DNA of 64,000 nucleotides from NCBI GenBank assembly GCA_030549495.1, contig JAUIRK010000908.1:1117501-1181500 (forward strand), written 5' to 3'. This stretch comes from Nectonema munidae (Eukaryota; Nematomorpha; Nectonematoida; Nectonematidae). Below, in pieces: positions 1 through 10,800 of the stretch. The notes below the pieces were generated by a model, which worked only from the letters and a program-made list of their open reading frames with translations, had not been told where the DNA came from and did not search any database. The stretch's first letter is position 1. Every line of letters starts with the position of its first letter. Made by a program: the position numbers and the translations under genes.

Positions 1-576
1 GAAGACTAATGGCCCTATAGTTGTTGTAAGCCTGTGTGTTTCCACTTTTGAAAATGGGAATAACCTCGGCTATTTTAAGTTTATCTGGGAAACATTCTTC
101 TTGATACAAATCTGCAATTCCTTGATACAAATGTTCATAAGCATGTGTAAATTATCAACAATGTAAATAGAGAATTTCCCCGTTTTATTAGAGTTGTGAT
201 AATCAGAAGAATTGGCTGATTTGATGGAACTAACAACTGTTAAAATCTCATTAATAACCATTAAAATAAATTGTCTAAACTCTAAAGCTTTGATATTGGG
301 TATTGATGAAGGGAAACTTTCAAAAAACTGATATTGGTTAGCAAAATGCTTATTGAGTTCATTACAATCAAGGTACGGAGGTTTAGATTTACTACCGATC
401 AAATTGTTGATATTCATCCACAGCTGTTTCATATTTTTTCCCAAATCCTTAAACTTATTAAAATAGTAGGTCTCTTTAGCTTTAGGTACAGATTTGTTGT
501 ATTTATTTCTTTGCAATTTAAATTGATTCCAGTTACCTTGAGTTCTTTTTTTGAAAATTAGTTTTTTATCTTGCAA
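1..576 (-). pseudogene. LINE ORF2: endonuclease-RT linker and first RT blocks
   Basis: A 168-codon frame (576-70) contains the basic linker KYNKSVPKAKETYYFNKF and KQLWMNINNLIGSK, typical of the region between endonuclease and RT in Jockey-superfamily LINEs. It then enters RT block 0/1 (ILTVVSSIKSANSSD). The frame breaks at about 70 and resumes to position 1 with FPDKLKIAEVIPIFKS and NYRAISL. The catalytic RT motifs are beyond the left edge and cannot be judged. Confidence 0.75.
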
Positions 577-610
577 TGGAAAGCTTTTTTAAAAAATGAT
601 AATTATTTTG

Positions 611-1260
611 TTAGAAAAATTTGTTGAAAATAATAAAGTTAGAAAGATGATCAGAGACAGTGGCAATTAAGTTACCGAAAAAACTATTATCATAAGAAAA
701 ATTTTTAAAAATGTTATCAAGAATGGATGAAGTTGTTTTATGCGCTCTTGTGGTGCCAAAGATTTTCTGATGGAAATTAAACTCATCCACCAAATTTAAA
801 ATAATGTTTGGGATTTATTACTCCTAGGTTTGAGTTTCTTAAATGTCATCTTAGCAACATATAATAACCAGTTTTCTAATTCATTAAAAAAACATTGAAG
901 ACAGAAAGAGGCGGTCTGTAAATAGTAAGAATAAGAAAGTTAGTAGAATGAGCAAAAATTTCGACTATTAATTATTCAAAAGTAACGGATGTGAATGAAT
1001 CAAAATGAACTAATCTGTATGTATAACCATCATTTATATTCCACTCTATACCACCTCCTTTAGTGCATCTAGGTTTACTTATAAAGTTATAACCATTAAT
1101 ACGTATGATGGAGTTGGGTTTCCAAATTTCAGTAAGAGAGAAAACATCTACATTAATTGAGATATCGTTAATCAAGGAAGTTATCTCACTGAAATTTTTT
1201 AAAATGCTTCTGAAGACAGAACGACTTAACAAACAGTTATTCGTTTCTAAGCATTTCTAA
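611..1260 (-). pseudogene. LINE ORF2: APE-type endonuclease remnant
   Basis: Two frames carry the two halves of an apurinic-type endonuclease. The N-terminal half (1232-972) has the block ITSLINDISINVDVFSLTEI with the catalytic-site Glu in LTEIW, then GYNFISKPR and GGGI. The C-terminal half (793-611) ends in TVSDHLSNF, the conserved SDH block that includes the active-site His. The middle (about 800-970) is too decayed to follow. The order and spacing match the LINE module upstream of the linker at 70-576. Confidence 0.75.
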
Positions 1261-1337
1261 TTTAAATCCGCAAGTGTGTAGAATTTGAAGTTACAATTGG
1301 TGTTCAATAGTAAGTTTTTATCAACATTTAGAACGGA

Positions 1338-2300
1338 TTAAATAATTTGTTGGTCATGATGATAGGTACGTAGGAAAAAAATAAAGTTAAAACTAAAGGT
1401 TATTGTTATTGTAAATGATAGTATTATTTTTGACAAATTCATAACTGGAATTAGATTTAGGGCATTTTTATCAAAGGCATTGTGATTATAAGAGGGATGC
1501 TTACGCAGAAAACAATTGATATATTTATGATTTTCAGCATCTTTAGTTGATACACAGGAATTAAAAGAGTGGTTCCCAGAACAAAACTTGCAAGTAGGCG
1601 CATGAAGAAGCAATTGACAACAATTAAAACATTGTTTGTAGGAATAAAAATCAAAAACTTGGTGCCAACTATATTTAAGATGCAAAGTATCATCATTAGA
1701 TTTAATGAATTTCCTATTTCAGGATCAACTACAAGAACTACTATTTTTTTATTTAAGCTTGTGTTAACTTTGGAAAAGAATACTTTGTAAACTTTTTTAT
1801 CATTCGAAATATTTTTTATGTAGTTATTTTATTATGAATGTAGTTCAGGAGTTCATCGTTATTTAAATCAGGATCAATATTTTTTAACATAATTTTTGGG
1901 AAAAAACTAGAATTTTTGTTGATATGGATAGATTTGTTACAGCTAAATTTATTTTCTAAAGTTTTTTTGCAGTTTGCACGGAGTAAGTATCAGGAAAAAT
2001 ATATTTTAATCATTATCCATAAGACTTGGAATCTCATTTTGTTATCAATGACTTTAATATAATTTTTTTATTTCAAAACATCCAAATAAGATGGTATTTT
2101 TTGGAGACGCTATCTTTGTTATTTTTTTCACGTAAAGTAAAATGATTAACATTCAGAGAGTCGTTAACTCGAAGAATCTTTTCAACTTTTTTAAATTCAA
2201 GTAAATTATTGCGAATATGCTCAATATTTGTTTGTATATTTTCACTTTTAGAATCTATATTTTCAGAATTATTGATATGATTTATTAAAAACAAAGACAT
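1338..2300 (-). pseudogene. LINE ORF1 (gag-like, zinc knuckles)
   Basis: The frame at 1685-1338 contains CFNCCQLLLHAPTC, CKFCSGNHSFNSC and a later INCFLRKHPSYNH block. These are diverged tandem CCHC knuckles as in the nucleic-acid-binding ORF1 of Jockey- and I-type LINEs. A second frame at 2300-2073 is rich in Asn, Ser and Lys and could be the ORF1 N-terminus, but has no diagnostic motif. ORF1 is broken in several places. Confidence 0.6.
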
Positions 2301-2330
2301 TTCAGTTATAAATATAAAGAATTCTCTTAG

Positions 2331-2559
2331 TAAGAAAATTTATAAATAACCATTTAAAAATTTGAGGAGGAACTTACTGAAAAAAAGCAAATCTAGTTAC
2401 TAATTTTAATTTCGATTTGAGATAGCACCGGTGTGTATTTTCTTCATCGTACATTGTTGGCATAAATATAACAAATACTCTTCGTTAAAAAACAGCAAAA
2501 TGGTGTATCTCAACTACTTATAATTTAAACAATGTATTCTGAAAGCCCATAAAAATGCT
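2331..2559. other. No gene seen
   Basis: AT-rich sequence between the LINE ORF1 and the first TTAA MITE. It may be the LINE 5' UTR, but the 5' end and a target duplication could not be fixed because the 3' end of the LINE is outside the window. Confidence 0.4.
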
Positions 2560-2563
2560 TTAA

Positions 2564-2692
2564 CCCATTAAGTCCCAATGTTCCCATTTGGGAACATAAG
2601 TAATTTTATCTTTGTCTGCCTTTTTCAATGACTTTGAATATAAATCGTCTGCGTTTTTTAAATATCGTCTGATTTCTATGGTACTTAATGGC
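2564..2692. mobile_element. TTAA MITE, subfamily A, copy 1
   Basis: This short element is bounded by TTAA on both sides (2560-2563 and 2693-2696). Its ends are inverted: CCCATTAAGTCCCAA on the left and the complement of ATGGTACTTAATGG on the right. Just inside the left end is a perfect 8+2+8 hairpin TGTTCCCATTTGGGAACA. The interior carries spaced CGTCTG motifs. TTAA target sites and CCC-starting termini are the signature of piggyBac-type transposition. It has no coding capacity. Confidence 0.8.
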
Positions 2693-2699
2693 TTAATTT

Positions 2700-4827
2700 A
2701 GTATATCGCATGATGAATTTGTTTGAGAAATGCGAAAGTTATACGCGTATTAATATTTGACTATAAAATTAGCTACGAACAAAACTAAGCGTACACCCTT
2801 AATTTGGTATATCGCATAATATATTTTTTTGAAAAATGCGAAATTTATAAACAGGGGGGGGAGAAGACTATTCGCCCCTTCCCAATAATTTTGGTTTTTT
2901 TAAACTAGTGTATATCCATTATGTAAATTTAATTAAAATATTTTCGCTGGAAGTATAGTTTTTGAATTTCATCAATTTTGTATAAAAAAAATATAGAGTA
3001 GCTTGATATAAGGTTGCCTCCGAAGCTTTGCCAAGCTATCGTTATGTGGTATAGCAATTACTAAACGCGTGTATATTTTTATATTAACATTTTTTTGTAA
3101 TTCAAATAAATATGACATCAACTCAACAAATTTTCTTATAAATAAGATTTTACTCTGATATTTCAATTATAGTCATAATTTTGAACCTACAAAATGCTTC
3201 TTGGATGAGTGAATTTTATTTAGAAAAAGGAGTCAAAATATATGTTTTATGACATAAACATGATTGCAGAATATTATCAAGGTATTGAAAAATGAAGTAT
3301 TGACTTTCATATCAAATGCTATGTTTGAGTAAAATTTTTGAATTTTTTTATTTCTGAATTAATTTTCCTTAAAGTAAGATTAATTTATTTTCGTATAAAA
3401 TAAAGTAACGGCGTAACGCATAACATTTAGGACTGATGCCTTTTAGTCTTCCTAATATTTTAGTCTCGTCTTAAATTCTATTTTCCTTCTATCAAAAATT
3501 AATTTTATAATTTTCATTGAAAACTGGATGATTTTTTTATAAATAAGCATTATCTCGCTCGGAATTCCATATATTTATAATGCTTTTTCTCTTTTAATTA
3601 TCGTAATTATCTTAAAAAGGGCGCGAAAAGTAGGCACGCGTATCTTGGACAATATTGTATCTCGTATATTTTCTCTCTCAACGTAGTGTAATTATATTTT
3701 TCTGTTCGTTTCTTTTGCTATTATTATTCTTTTATTTCAAGGTCGGCGTTCATTTTTTATACAAATGCACTAACGATATCATTTTCATTAAATAGTTTTT
3801 CTTTTTCAACATATGCATGCAATCTTTGATTTCAAATTTGGCTGAGTTCACACCTAATAACAACATATAATTTGCTTTGAGGTGGTAAAATAGATAACTC
3901 CCAGTGAAAAGATATTCCCTCTATCACCATCATTTTGGTTTGAAGCCACAATTTTTTAATTCAACAAAAAAATTACTGAGACATTTTCTTTCAGATAAAA
4001 GCTAACGTTTAATTTTTCAGTAATTGTTGTGCTCTTATTCACAATTTTAAAGCGTCAGTTAAAAATTTGAATTACTACAATATCAATTTTTTATAGCATA
4101 TTTTAATAACGAATTTGTATAAAAAATTGGCTAAACAAGAAATCTTTAAATTTTGTTTTTTTTTCAAATAAAAAAAGTTTTAACAATAAATATTTTGAAA
4201 AGGATAATTTTTTATAAATCCTTATTTGATATCGATACTTTGAATTTAAATTCAAAAAGTGAACCTTTTTCCTCACATATTAGACCTGTTCCAATTTCGG
4301 TCCGAGTTAGTTTGGTTATCATAATATACAGACCCCTGATAGGATGTTTCATTGACGGACATTTCATCTAACAAACTCAAATGGACATTTAGTTGAACAG
4401 ATATTTCGTCGAAAGTGTGTGGTACTAATATTTTTTGTCACTGAAAATTTAATAGCTGCTGTAGCGTGACCTTTATACACACTGGTCGAGATGATTTTTT
4501 ATTGGCAACATTACATGAACCTTAAGTTATACATCGCGTTTGTTAATCATTTAGATTATTTTTTGATACTATCACATCTGGTTGTCAAGTTATATGTACT
4601 TTTTTAATTGACGATCTTTTGTAAAAGGATAGAGTAATGCTATAATATGAAATACGCGTTTGTTGCTTTATTTTCATGATTATTTTTATCATTAGATCAA
4701 ATATATGCTATCAAATTCATTACAAGAATATAAATTCTTTTTTTTGGGATTGCTAGCCTTTTATTGAAACAATAACAAAAATACACATCCATTAACAATT
4801 TTACACACACACACAAATTGATAAGCG
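2700..4827. other. Non-coding, old repeats only
   Basis: No gene is visible. About 2850-3060 is a copy of a dispersed repeat, seen again at about 48200-48860 and, in inverse orientation, near 37960 (shared GCTTGGCAAAGCTTCGGAGG core). This copy is the empty site of the insertion at 48240. About 4330-4415 holds degenerate direct repeats of a GGACATTTCATC-like unit. The rest is AT-rich with no recognisable structure. Confidence 0.5.
4330..4415. repeat. Degenerate GGACATTTCRTC direct repeats
   Basis: Three or four imperfect copies of a unit like GGACATTTCATCTAAC follow each other (GGATGTTTCATTGAC, GGACATTTCATCTAAC, GGACATTTAGTTGAAC, AGATATTTCGTCGAA). The unit resembles the inverted-repeat units of the fold-back element near 47075-47363, so this may be a stub of a related element. 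Confidence 0.5.
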
Positions 4828-4874
4828 ATGAAAAATGCTCCAAGGCCTGGGAGGGAGAGTGGTCGTCGGGGAGC
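4828..4874 (+). CDS. Csp: Csp candidate exon 1 (start codon)
   Basis: The second exon has no in-frame ATG before an upstream stop, so an earlier exon is required. This 47-nt piece lies in a local GC-rich patch. It starts with ATG, reads [15 protein letters not shown], and ends in GC at a strong GTGAGT donor. The two leftover bases fit exactly with the single base that precedes ACT GAA AGT in exon 2 (GC+A = Ala). The joined start [20 protein letters not shown], followed by GLYNVIG, has about the N-terminal length seen in vertebrate and fly CSP before LYxxLG, though the residues are not conserved. Transcript data would be needed to rule out a different start exon. Confidence 0.6.
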
Positions 4875-7800
4875 GTGAGTTGTTGGAATAAACTATAAAG
4901 TGAGGAGCCAGCGTGCTGCTGCTCAAATCAAATATGGTTTCTTTAATTTAACTATATATTAACTACACTTTTTATAAATATGTTATTATGTACAGACACG
5001 TTCGTATAATAATAACTTTTTTTCAGTCCCGATTTTTTTATATCGAGAAGTAAAGGCCAACATTTTGTCTATACTTCTAAGGGAATAGTATAGCCCTTAA
5101 AAATGTAATATATATGTATATACTATAGGTAATCTTATAATGAAAATTTAAAATATTTCAAGAGTTTAAATACCAATTTTCAATATGTTTAATTTCAGTT
5201 AATAAAATGTCATTGATTTTATTATATCTCAATGTCGATGACAATGACCCCTGCATTTGCCAAGCATTGGATGAAGAAGGTATAGCCATTACTGAGAAAG
5301 GGAAAATGAAAAACTAGAAAACGAGAAATTTTATTGATAGACATGAAAACAGCCAGATCAATTTTTTAATAGTATTCTTCACTCAGTAATTCGTATAAAA
5401 AGATTTCCTGAGTTTATGCGAAGTTGATTGTATAGCGAAAGGAATATCAGCATGCAAAATTATGATCTGAAAAATTGTAATGATGATCAGGGTTACGCAC
5501 TCAGAATCGAAGTTGTAAAATTTAGGAGTGGGAGGCGGATTTTTTGAGTTATTTGCAGTGGGAGTCAGAGTCGTATTTTTTTAAGTATATGGAGTTTGAG
5601 TCCCAATTTTTCCCTGCGACTTGACAGCCCACCCTGCTTATGATGTATTTGTATAAATCCTATCAATAAACTTTTTTCTGACTGCAAACGTCCTTTTTAT
5701 AATAATGATCAAACTATGCAAATAATGTTGACGAGTATAACAACACATGCATCAAACCGATTAAAGCCGAGTTTAAAGCGAGTTTTAGTGTTTTTGCAGC
5801 TTTCTTTCTCGACTTCAATTTTCAAGCTCAAATAAATCACAGAAAAATATATATAACATGATGTAAAATCGTATATACTTTTTCTTTTATTAACCCTTTC
5901 GTGACCAATGTATCATATATGATACATAAACAATTTTACCTTCGTCTGCTTTTTCAAATAGTTTTTTCTTCTGCTTTTTAATAAATATCGTCTGATTTTT
6001 TTGGTCACAAAAGGGTTAATTCAAAAAGAGAAAAGAAAATACAAAAGCTTTTTATACGAATAAAATCAAAAAAGGACAAAATCTCGGCCTAGATGGATGG
6101 CATTAGTCTTCAATATAATATCTTAATCCAAGAGATGGTAGTGGTTCTTCCCTTTCAATGCTGGTATCACATTCAAAAATTCGTATATTTTTCTTCTTAT
6201 ATTACTCAAAGAAGAGCTGTTTGACTTCAAGCTCATTGATTCTTCAGTCAAACTAAAACATAAACTTTTAATAAAATGTTTATCCCTATTTTTATTTTTT
6301 GGGAAATACATTAGAGGCGTTCTCAGAAGTTGTTATACAAATATTCAACGCTGAAAAGTGAAGATTAGTAAAAATAACCCTAGGCCATCTGGATTGTCTA
6401 TGACATTTACTCTTTCAGCATTTTGCTCGCTGTTTCTACCCCTCTTTTGTACTTATTGTACAAAACAATCATTTCAAATTTACTGCTGTCAAATACATTT
6501 CTATTTCGTTCGTGTCTTCGCTAGACAAAATATAAAGACCTTAAAATTTTTATGCGCATCTTTCGAGCAATTTAAGGTGTGAGAGAAGCGTGTGAAGTAT
6601 AAAGAAACCTTACTATCACACTCATTCAACGTCAAACCATTGAAATGTTGAGGCCTGGTAATATGTCTCTAAAAAGTCCTGTTCGAAATGACACTCTCAT
6701 GTTTATTATATCTCAGAAATTTGTGACCAGACACAAATTTCAGGCATGAAAAATTTGTCAGCTATTGTGCTCCTATGCAAACAGGAACATTTATGTTGGT
6801 GATTATTTTCAATTATAATTACTACCACTGAAATTACCCATTTCGATAAGAACGGCTTCACCCTAAGAACTTGCTTGTATCTTTTCTTAACAGAGTATTG
6901 ATATACTCCAAAACAGAATGGCCTACATTGGTACTATGGATATCCCTTGCAGACTAGGGCTCAACTACATTTGGGACTATTTTAAATACAAATACATTGA
7001 GCTTTTTCAAATTCAAATATTTTATATAAATAAAACAAAAAACAAAAGCTTATAGTGCATGGATGGATACTTTTCATCATTTATTGATCATAATTACCAC
7101 ATTTATATATTTTAAACAGCAAAAAAATAATAAAATCATCTAAAATCTAATATTAAGATTTGGTACATCTAATACAAATTTCAATTTTATTCAGCTTTCA
7201 TTACTTCTAATGGCCTATGCTATTGCTAGTCGTTACTGTTACATCTAATAAACATTAAAGATTCCAAGGAGGCATCATTTATTTTGGCATCTATCTGGCC
7301 TGAAGACTTTGCCAGCAATACTGAACAAACGCTCAACAGGGGCTTACGAAGCTGGAATGGCCCAAAAATCTGGTACAATTTTTTATAAATGTGGGAATTT
7401 TGGAGCTTATAATTTCCAATATGACAAATCTTCTGAGTCTTCATGCATGCAGTCACTTGGTAGATAATAATTATTCACCTCGATTTCTATAGAGTTGGCA
7501 GTTTTGGTATTGTTATTGGTATCAATAATGACTGAAAAGTTTCCTTTACACTTTTTTGTGATGGTCGTTGTTGAACATCAGTTTGAGGATCAATAACAGA
7601 GGCTACTTTCATCAATATCTGAATTAGCCTAGGTCTGCTGTTTTCACGTTCTGTGTTGTTACAACAAAGAAATTTGAATCTAGGATCTAAAGTTAAAGTA
7701 ATAATAAAAGCATCTTGATTTTCATTGGTGGAATGTTTTTTTCTATAGATGATTTCAAGGTTTGAAGAATCTTCAATTTTCTCTGCTAATTCATCAACAG

Positions 7801-10800
7801 TATAGATTGAACATGAGGCTGTATGTCTGGCTATGATGATTACTATTCTTATTCTTATTAAAACTAGAGAATTGAAGTCACTACTAGTCAATCTGCTCAA
7901 ATATCTACGTATATTAGTATAACCTTTGTGATTTCAAGCCTCAAGGCGCAAGGTTAATTTTACAAGAAATTATAGAGAAGTATTTGAAAAGTAAGTTTAT
8001 TTCAAATACTCTTCTTAAGTATTTCAAATACAAACGTCTCATTTTCATAACTAAAATTATAAATACAAATGTATTTGATCCCTAGTAGAACTTATTTCTG
8101 ACTAGGATATAGCACCTTTACATTATTAAAATACAAAGAATTTTTTATTATTAAATACTTGTACCTTTTGTGTACTTGTTGGTGTACCTTGATTATTCCA
8201 ATAAATTTCTTTCTTTCTTAAAGGAGCATACATAAAACAGATTGACCTACATTGGTGCTATGAATATCCCTGAAACACTCATTCCTCTCTATGGCATAGC
8301 AACTTTATTTTACAAAATGGACATACCTATATTCTAATTCTTTGACAAATACCATTTATAAGAGTTGATCTTTTGAACTATTTTCTTGCACAAATGGACC
8401 TCCAAATTTAATTTTCTGTGGTATTGGTTCTGGCAAAAAAGCTTTTTCAATTATTCTTCCCTTTTGAACATTCCCCTTTCCATGTAATATTTCATACGCT
8501 ATTAAACAATTCCTATCTCCTTAATGCCTTACGTAATATTTATATGTCCTACTAACTAAGATAACGTTACAACTTCGTGTCTAAAGTGACTGAGTAGCTG
8601 CTGACAAAAAATTCTTTCATGGATTCCCTGATATTACACATCAATTTACAATGGAGACATTACCACTTCTAACAATATAACCTAGATAGAATATTTTTAA
8701 TAATAATAATCAAAGCAACTTACAAAAACACAGATAAAAAAGTAAAAAGAAATAGATACTTGCACATTGACAAGGAAAAAATATAACAAAGCAAAAAAGT
8801 ACAAAATCAAAAGTAGGAGTAAGATGATATAAACAGAAAGATGCAGAAATATAGTTTAACCAATCAGCAAGTAAAATGAATATGCAGTGATAACCGTGCC
8901 AATGCTAATTAGTTAACATGGACGTTGATGATTCGATCGATTTCCATGCATTCAATGATGTTGAATTGAAAGTGTGCCTCTCTATTTTTTGAGGCTTTAA
9001 AAATTGAGAAGCATTTGTTATGATGGAATCGTTTTATAGCTCTTAATCAAATTCCTACATAAAGGGATAAATTCATCATAATTATAAACGCGAGTTCATA
9101 TGTTTATCTGTATATTCTATATCTGCGATCTGTATCCTAAAAAATCAAGGTACATCTTATAATTTCAAAATTTTCCATGGCTTTACGTGTGAAGGCTCTC
9201 CTATTTTTAAGCCTAACTTTGTAGTCACCCTCCTCAAAATTTTTCTGTTGGTCATTAGGGACACGTATAGGCTAATTAGGATTACTAATGACCCCAATCG
9301 AGAAACACTGGTCTAGACGCCTGACTTTGATACTAATAGGTCTTGGGTTCGAATCGAGCATCAAACATTCTTTAGTGATAGTTCGACACAAGCTCTGCAT
9401 CCCCCTTATTGCTTTGTAATGATTCTTCAAAATTCTACCAAACTCTTTCTTCTCTCGCTCTCAGAAATGTGAGAAAGTTTCATTGAGTATTCAGAGCGTT
9501 TGGCCACTCATTCAACATTTCCTTAAAATCGTTGTTTTTTCACTTTGTGATTAATTGTGACACTTCGTTGGTGATGTTATTATATTTTCACAAGTTTTTT
9601 CATTTATTCTTACGTTTAGAACTGAAAGTGATGGACTATACAATGTCATTGGAGTTGATAAAACTGCCGATTACGAGGATATTAAGCGTGCATACAGAAA
9701 GGTTCTTAGTTTTTCACTAAACTTCTTATATTTCTTTGTATTATGATTCTCTGAATCAGGGCCCGCGCTAACCAAAATTTGGGGGGGGGGGGGGGCTCAA
9801 ACTTTCTAGTGTGTTGAATATACACTTAAAGTTTTTTAAAAAAAAAGCTTTTATAAATGTGACAAAAAATAGATATAGAAAATCATTTGAAAACTATCTT
9901 TGAGAAACAAAAATTAAAGAAGAATCATTTTATTAAAAATTTGTGAGTAAGTTAATATTCCATGTTCAAACAGTTAACGTTAGTCTTCTTGGTTCTTTGT
10001 TAAAATTCTTTAGGAAATCATCAAATGTAACTTTCTTGGTGAGTTTTTTCCCTTGAGAAAGAATTATTAAGTTTTCTTTTCTTTCACTCAGCATCGACTG
10101 TCGTGAAGAAGTGAAAACTCTTTTAAGTGTTGAAAAACTTTTTTCACACGACGCTGTGCTGATGCCTATTGTTAAAGCAGCTTAAAAAATATACTGTAAA
10201 GTAAATAATATTTTAGTAAAAATATCATAATTACCAATATACAAAGAAAAGATCTCATTACAGGCGGACTTGATGGGATATAATTCCTTTAAAATATCAG
10301 AAATTTCTATTCCTGGTGGTAAGTTCTTTCCCTCAAAAAAGTTTTGATAACCTAGTTATGTCAAATATTAAAAACGATTATTATAGAAAACGTATTATTC
10401 AAATGATAGCACTGAGAAGATAAAATATTTTCGTCAGTCTTTATTTCAAGAATGCATAGTGGTTTGATTTTCTCATACATAAGAAAATGTCTTTTGAACT
10501 AGGCATAAGGCAGTTAATAGCATTTATAATAGAAATGTTTTGATCTGCAAATCTGAAAAATTCCAAAAACTCATTAAGCAAAATGGTAATATATCATTTT
10601 TTACCTTTTTGAAATTTCCTGTATTACTCAATCAAAGCATTCATAATATATTTTTCTAATTTTTGCAATTTCTGAATTATTTCATCAGAATTAGGCTTCA
10701 TGGATGAATCAACTTCAATATCACTCAATCTATGAAGGACTTTAGAGACTTTGAGGGATTTTAGGAAGGACTAAGCTTTAATTAAATAACACTTGGATTG

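Larger units (their letters stand above)
1..2330 (-). mobile_element. 5' part of a Jockey/CR1-type LINE, cut by the window edge
   Basis: Read on the - strand from right to left the order is ORF1 (about 2300-1338), endonuclease (about 1260-611) and the start of the reverse transcriptase (576-1). This is the standard order of a non-LTR retrotransposon with a gag-like ORF1. The RT start is seen as IKSANSSDYHN and, at 1-93, FPDKLKIAEVIPIFKSGN followed by YNNYRAISL, the usual first RT blocks. The rest of the RT and the 3' end lie outside the window. The reading frame is interrupted several times between modules, so this copy is dead. The exact clade is uncertain; Jockey, CR1 and Daphne all fit. 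Confidence 0.8.
4875..9619 (+). other. Csp intron 1 (proposed)
   Basis: It runs from the GTGAGT donor at 4875 to the acceptor at 9618-9619. It contains a short hAT MITE (5488-5636), a TTAA MITE (5894-6015), a degraded hAT (6955-8084), a 40-bp direct repeat flanking that hAT, and a tRNA-type SINE (9312-9400). Between 8260 and 9240 nothing recognisable is seen. Any promoter or 5' UTR of Csp would lie just left of 4828, but no core promoter motif is convincing. Confidence 0.5.

Noticed and set aside
4800-4816. ACACACAC stretch as a regulatory site of Csp
   Set aside because: It is a short dinucleotide repeat with nothing beyond position to suggest a function.
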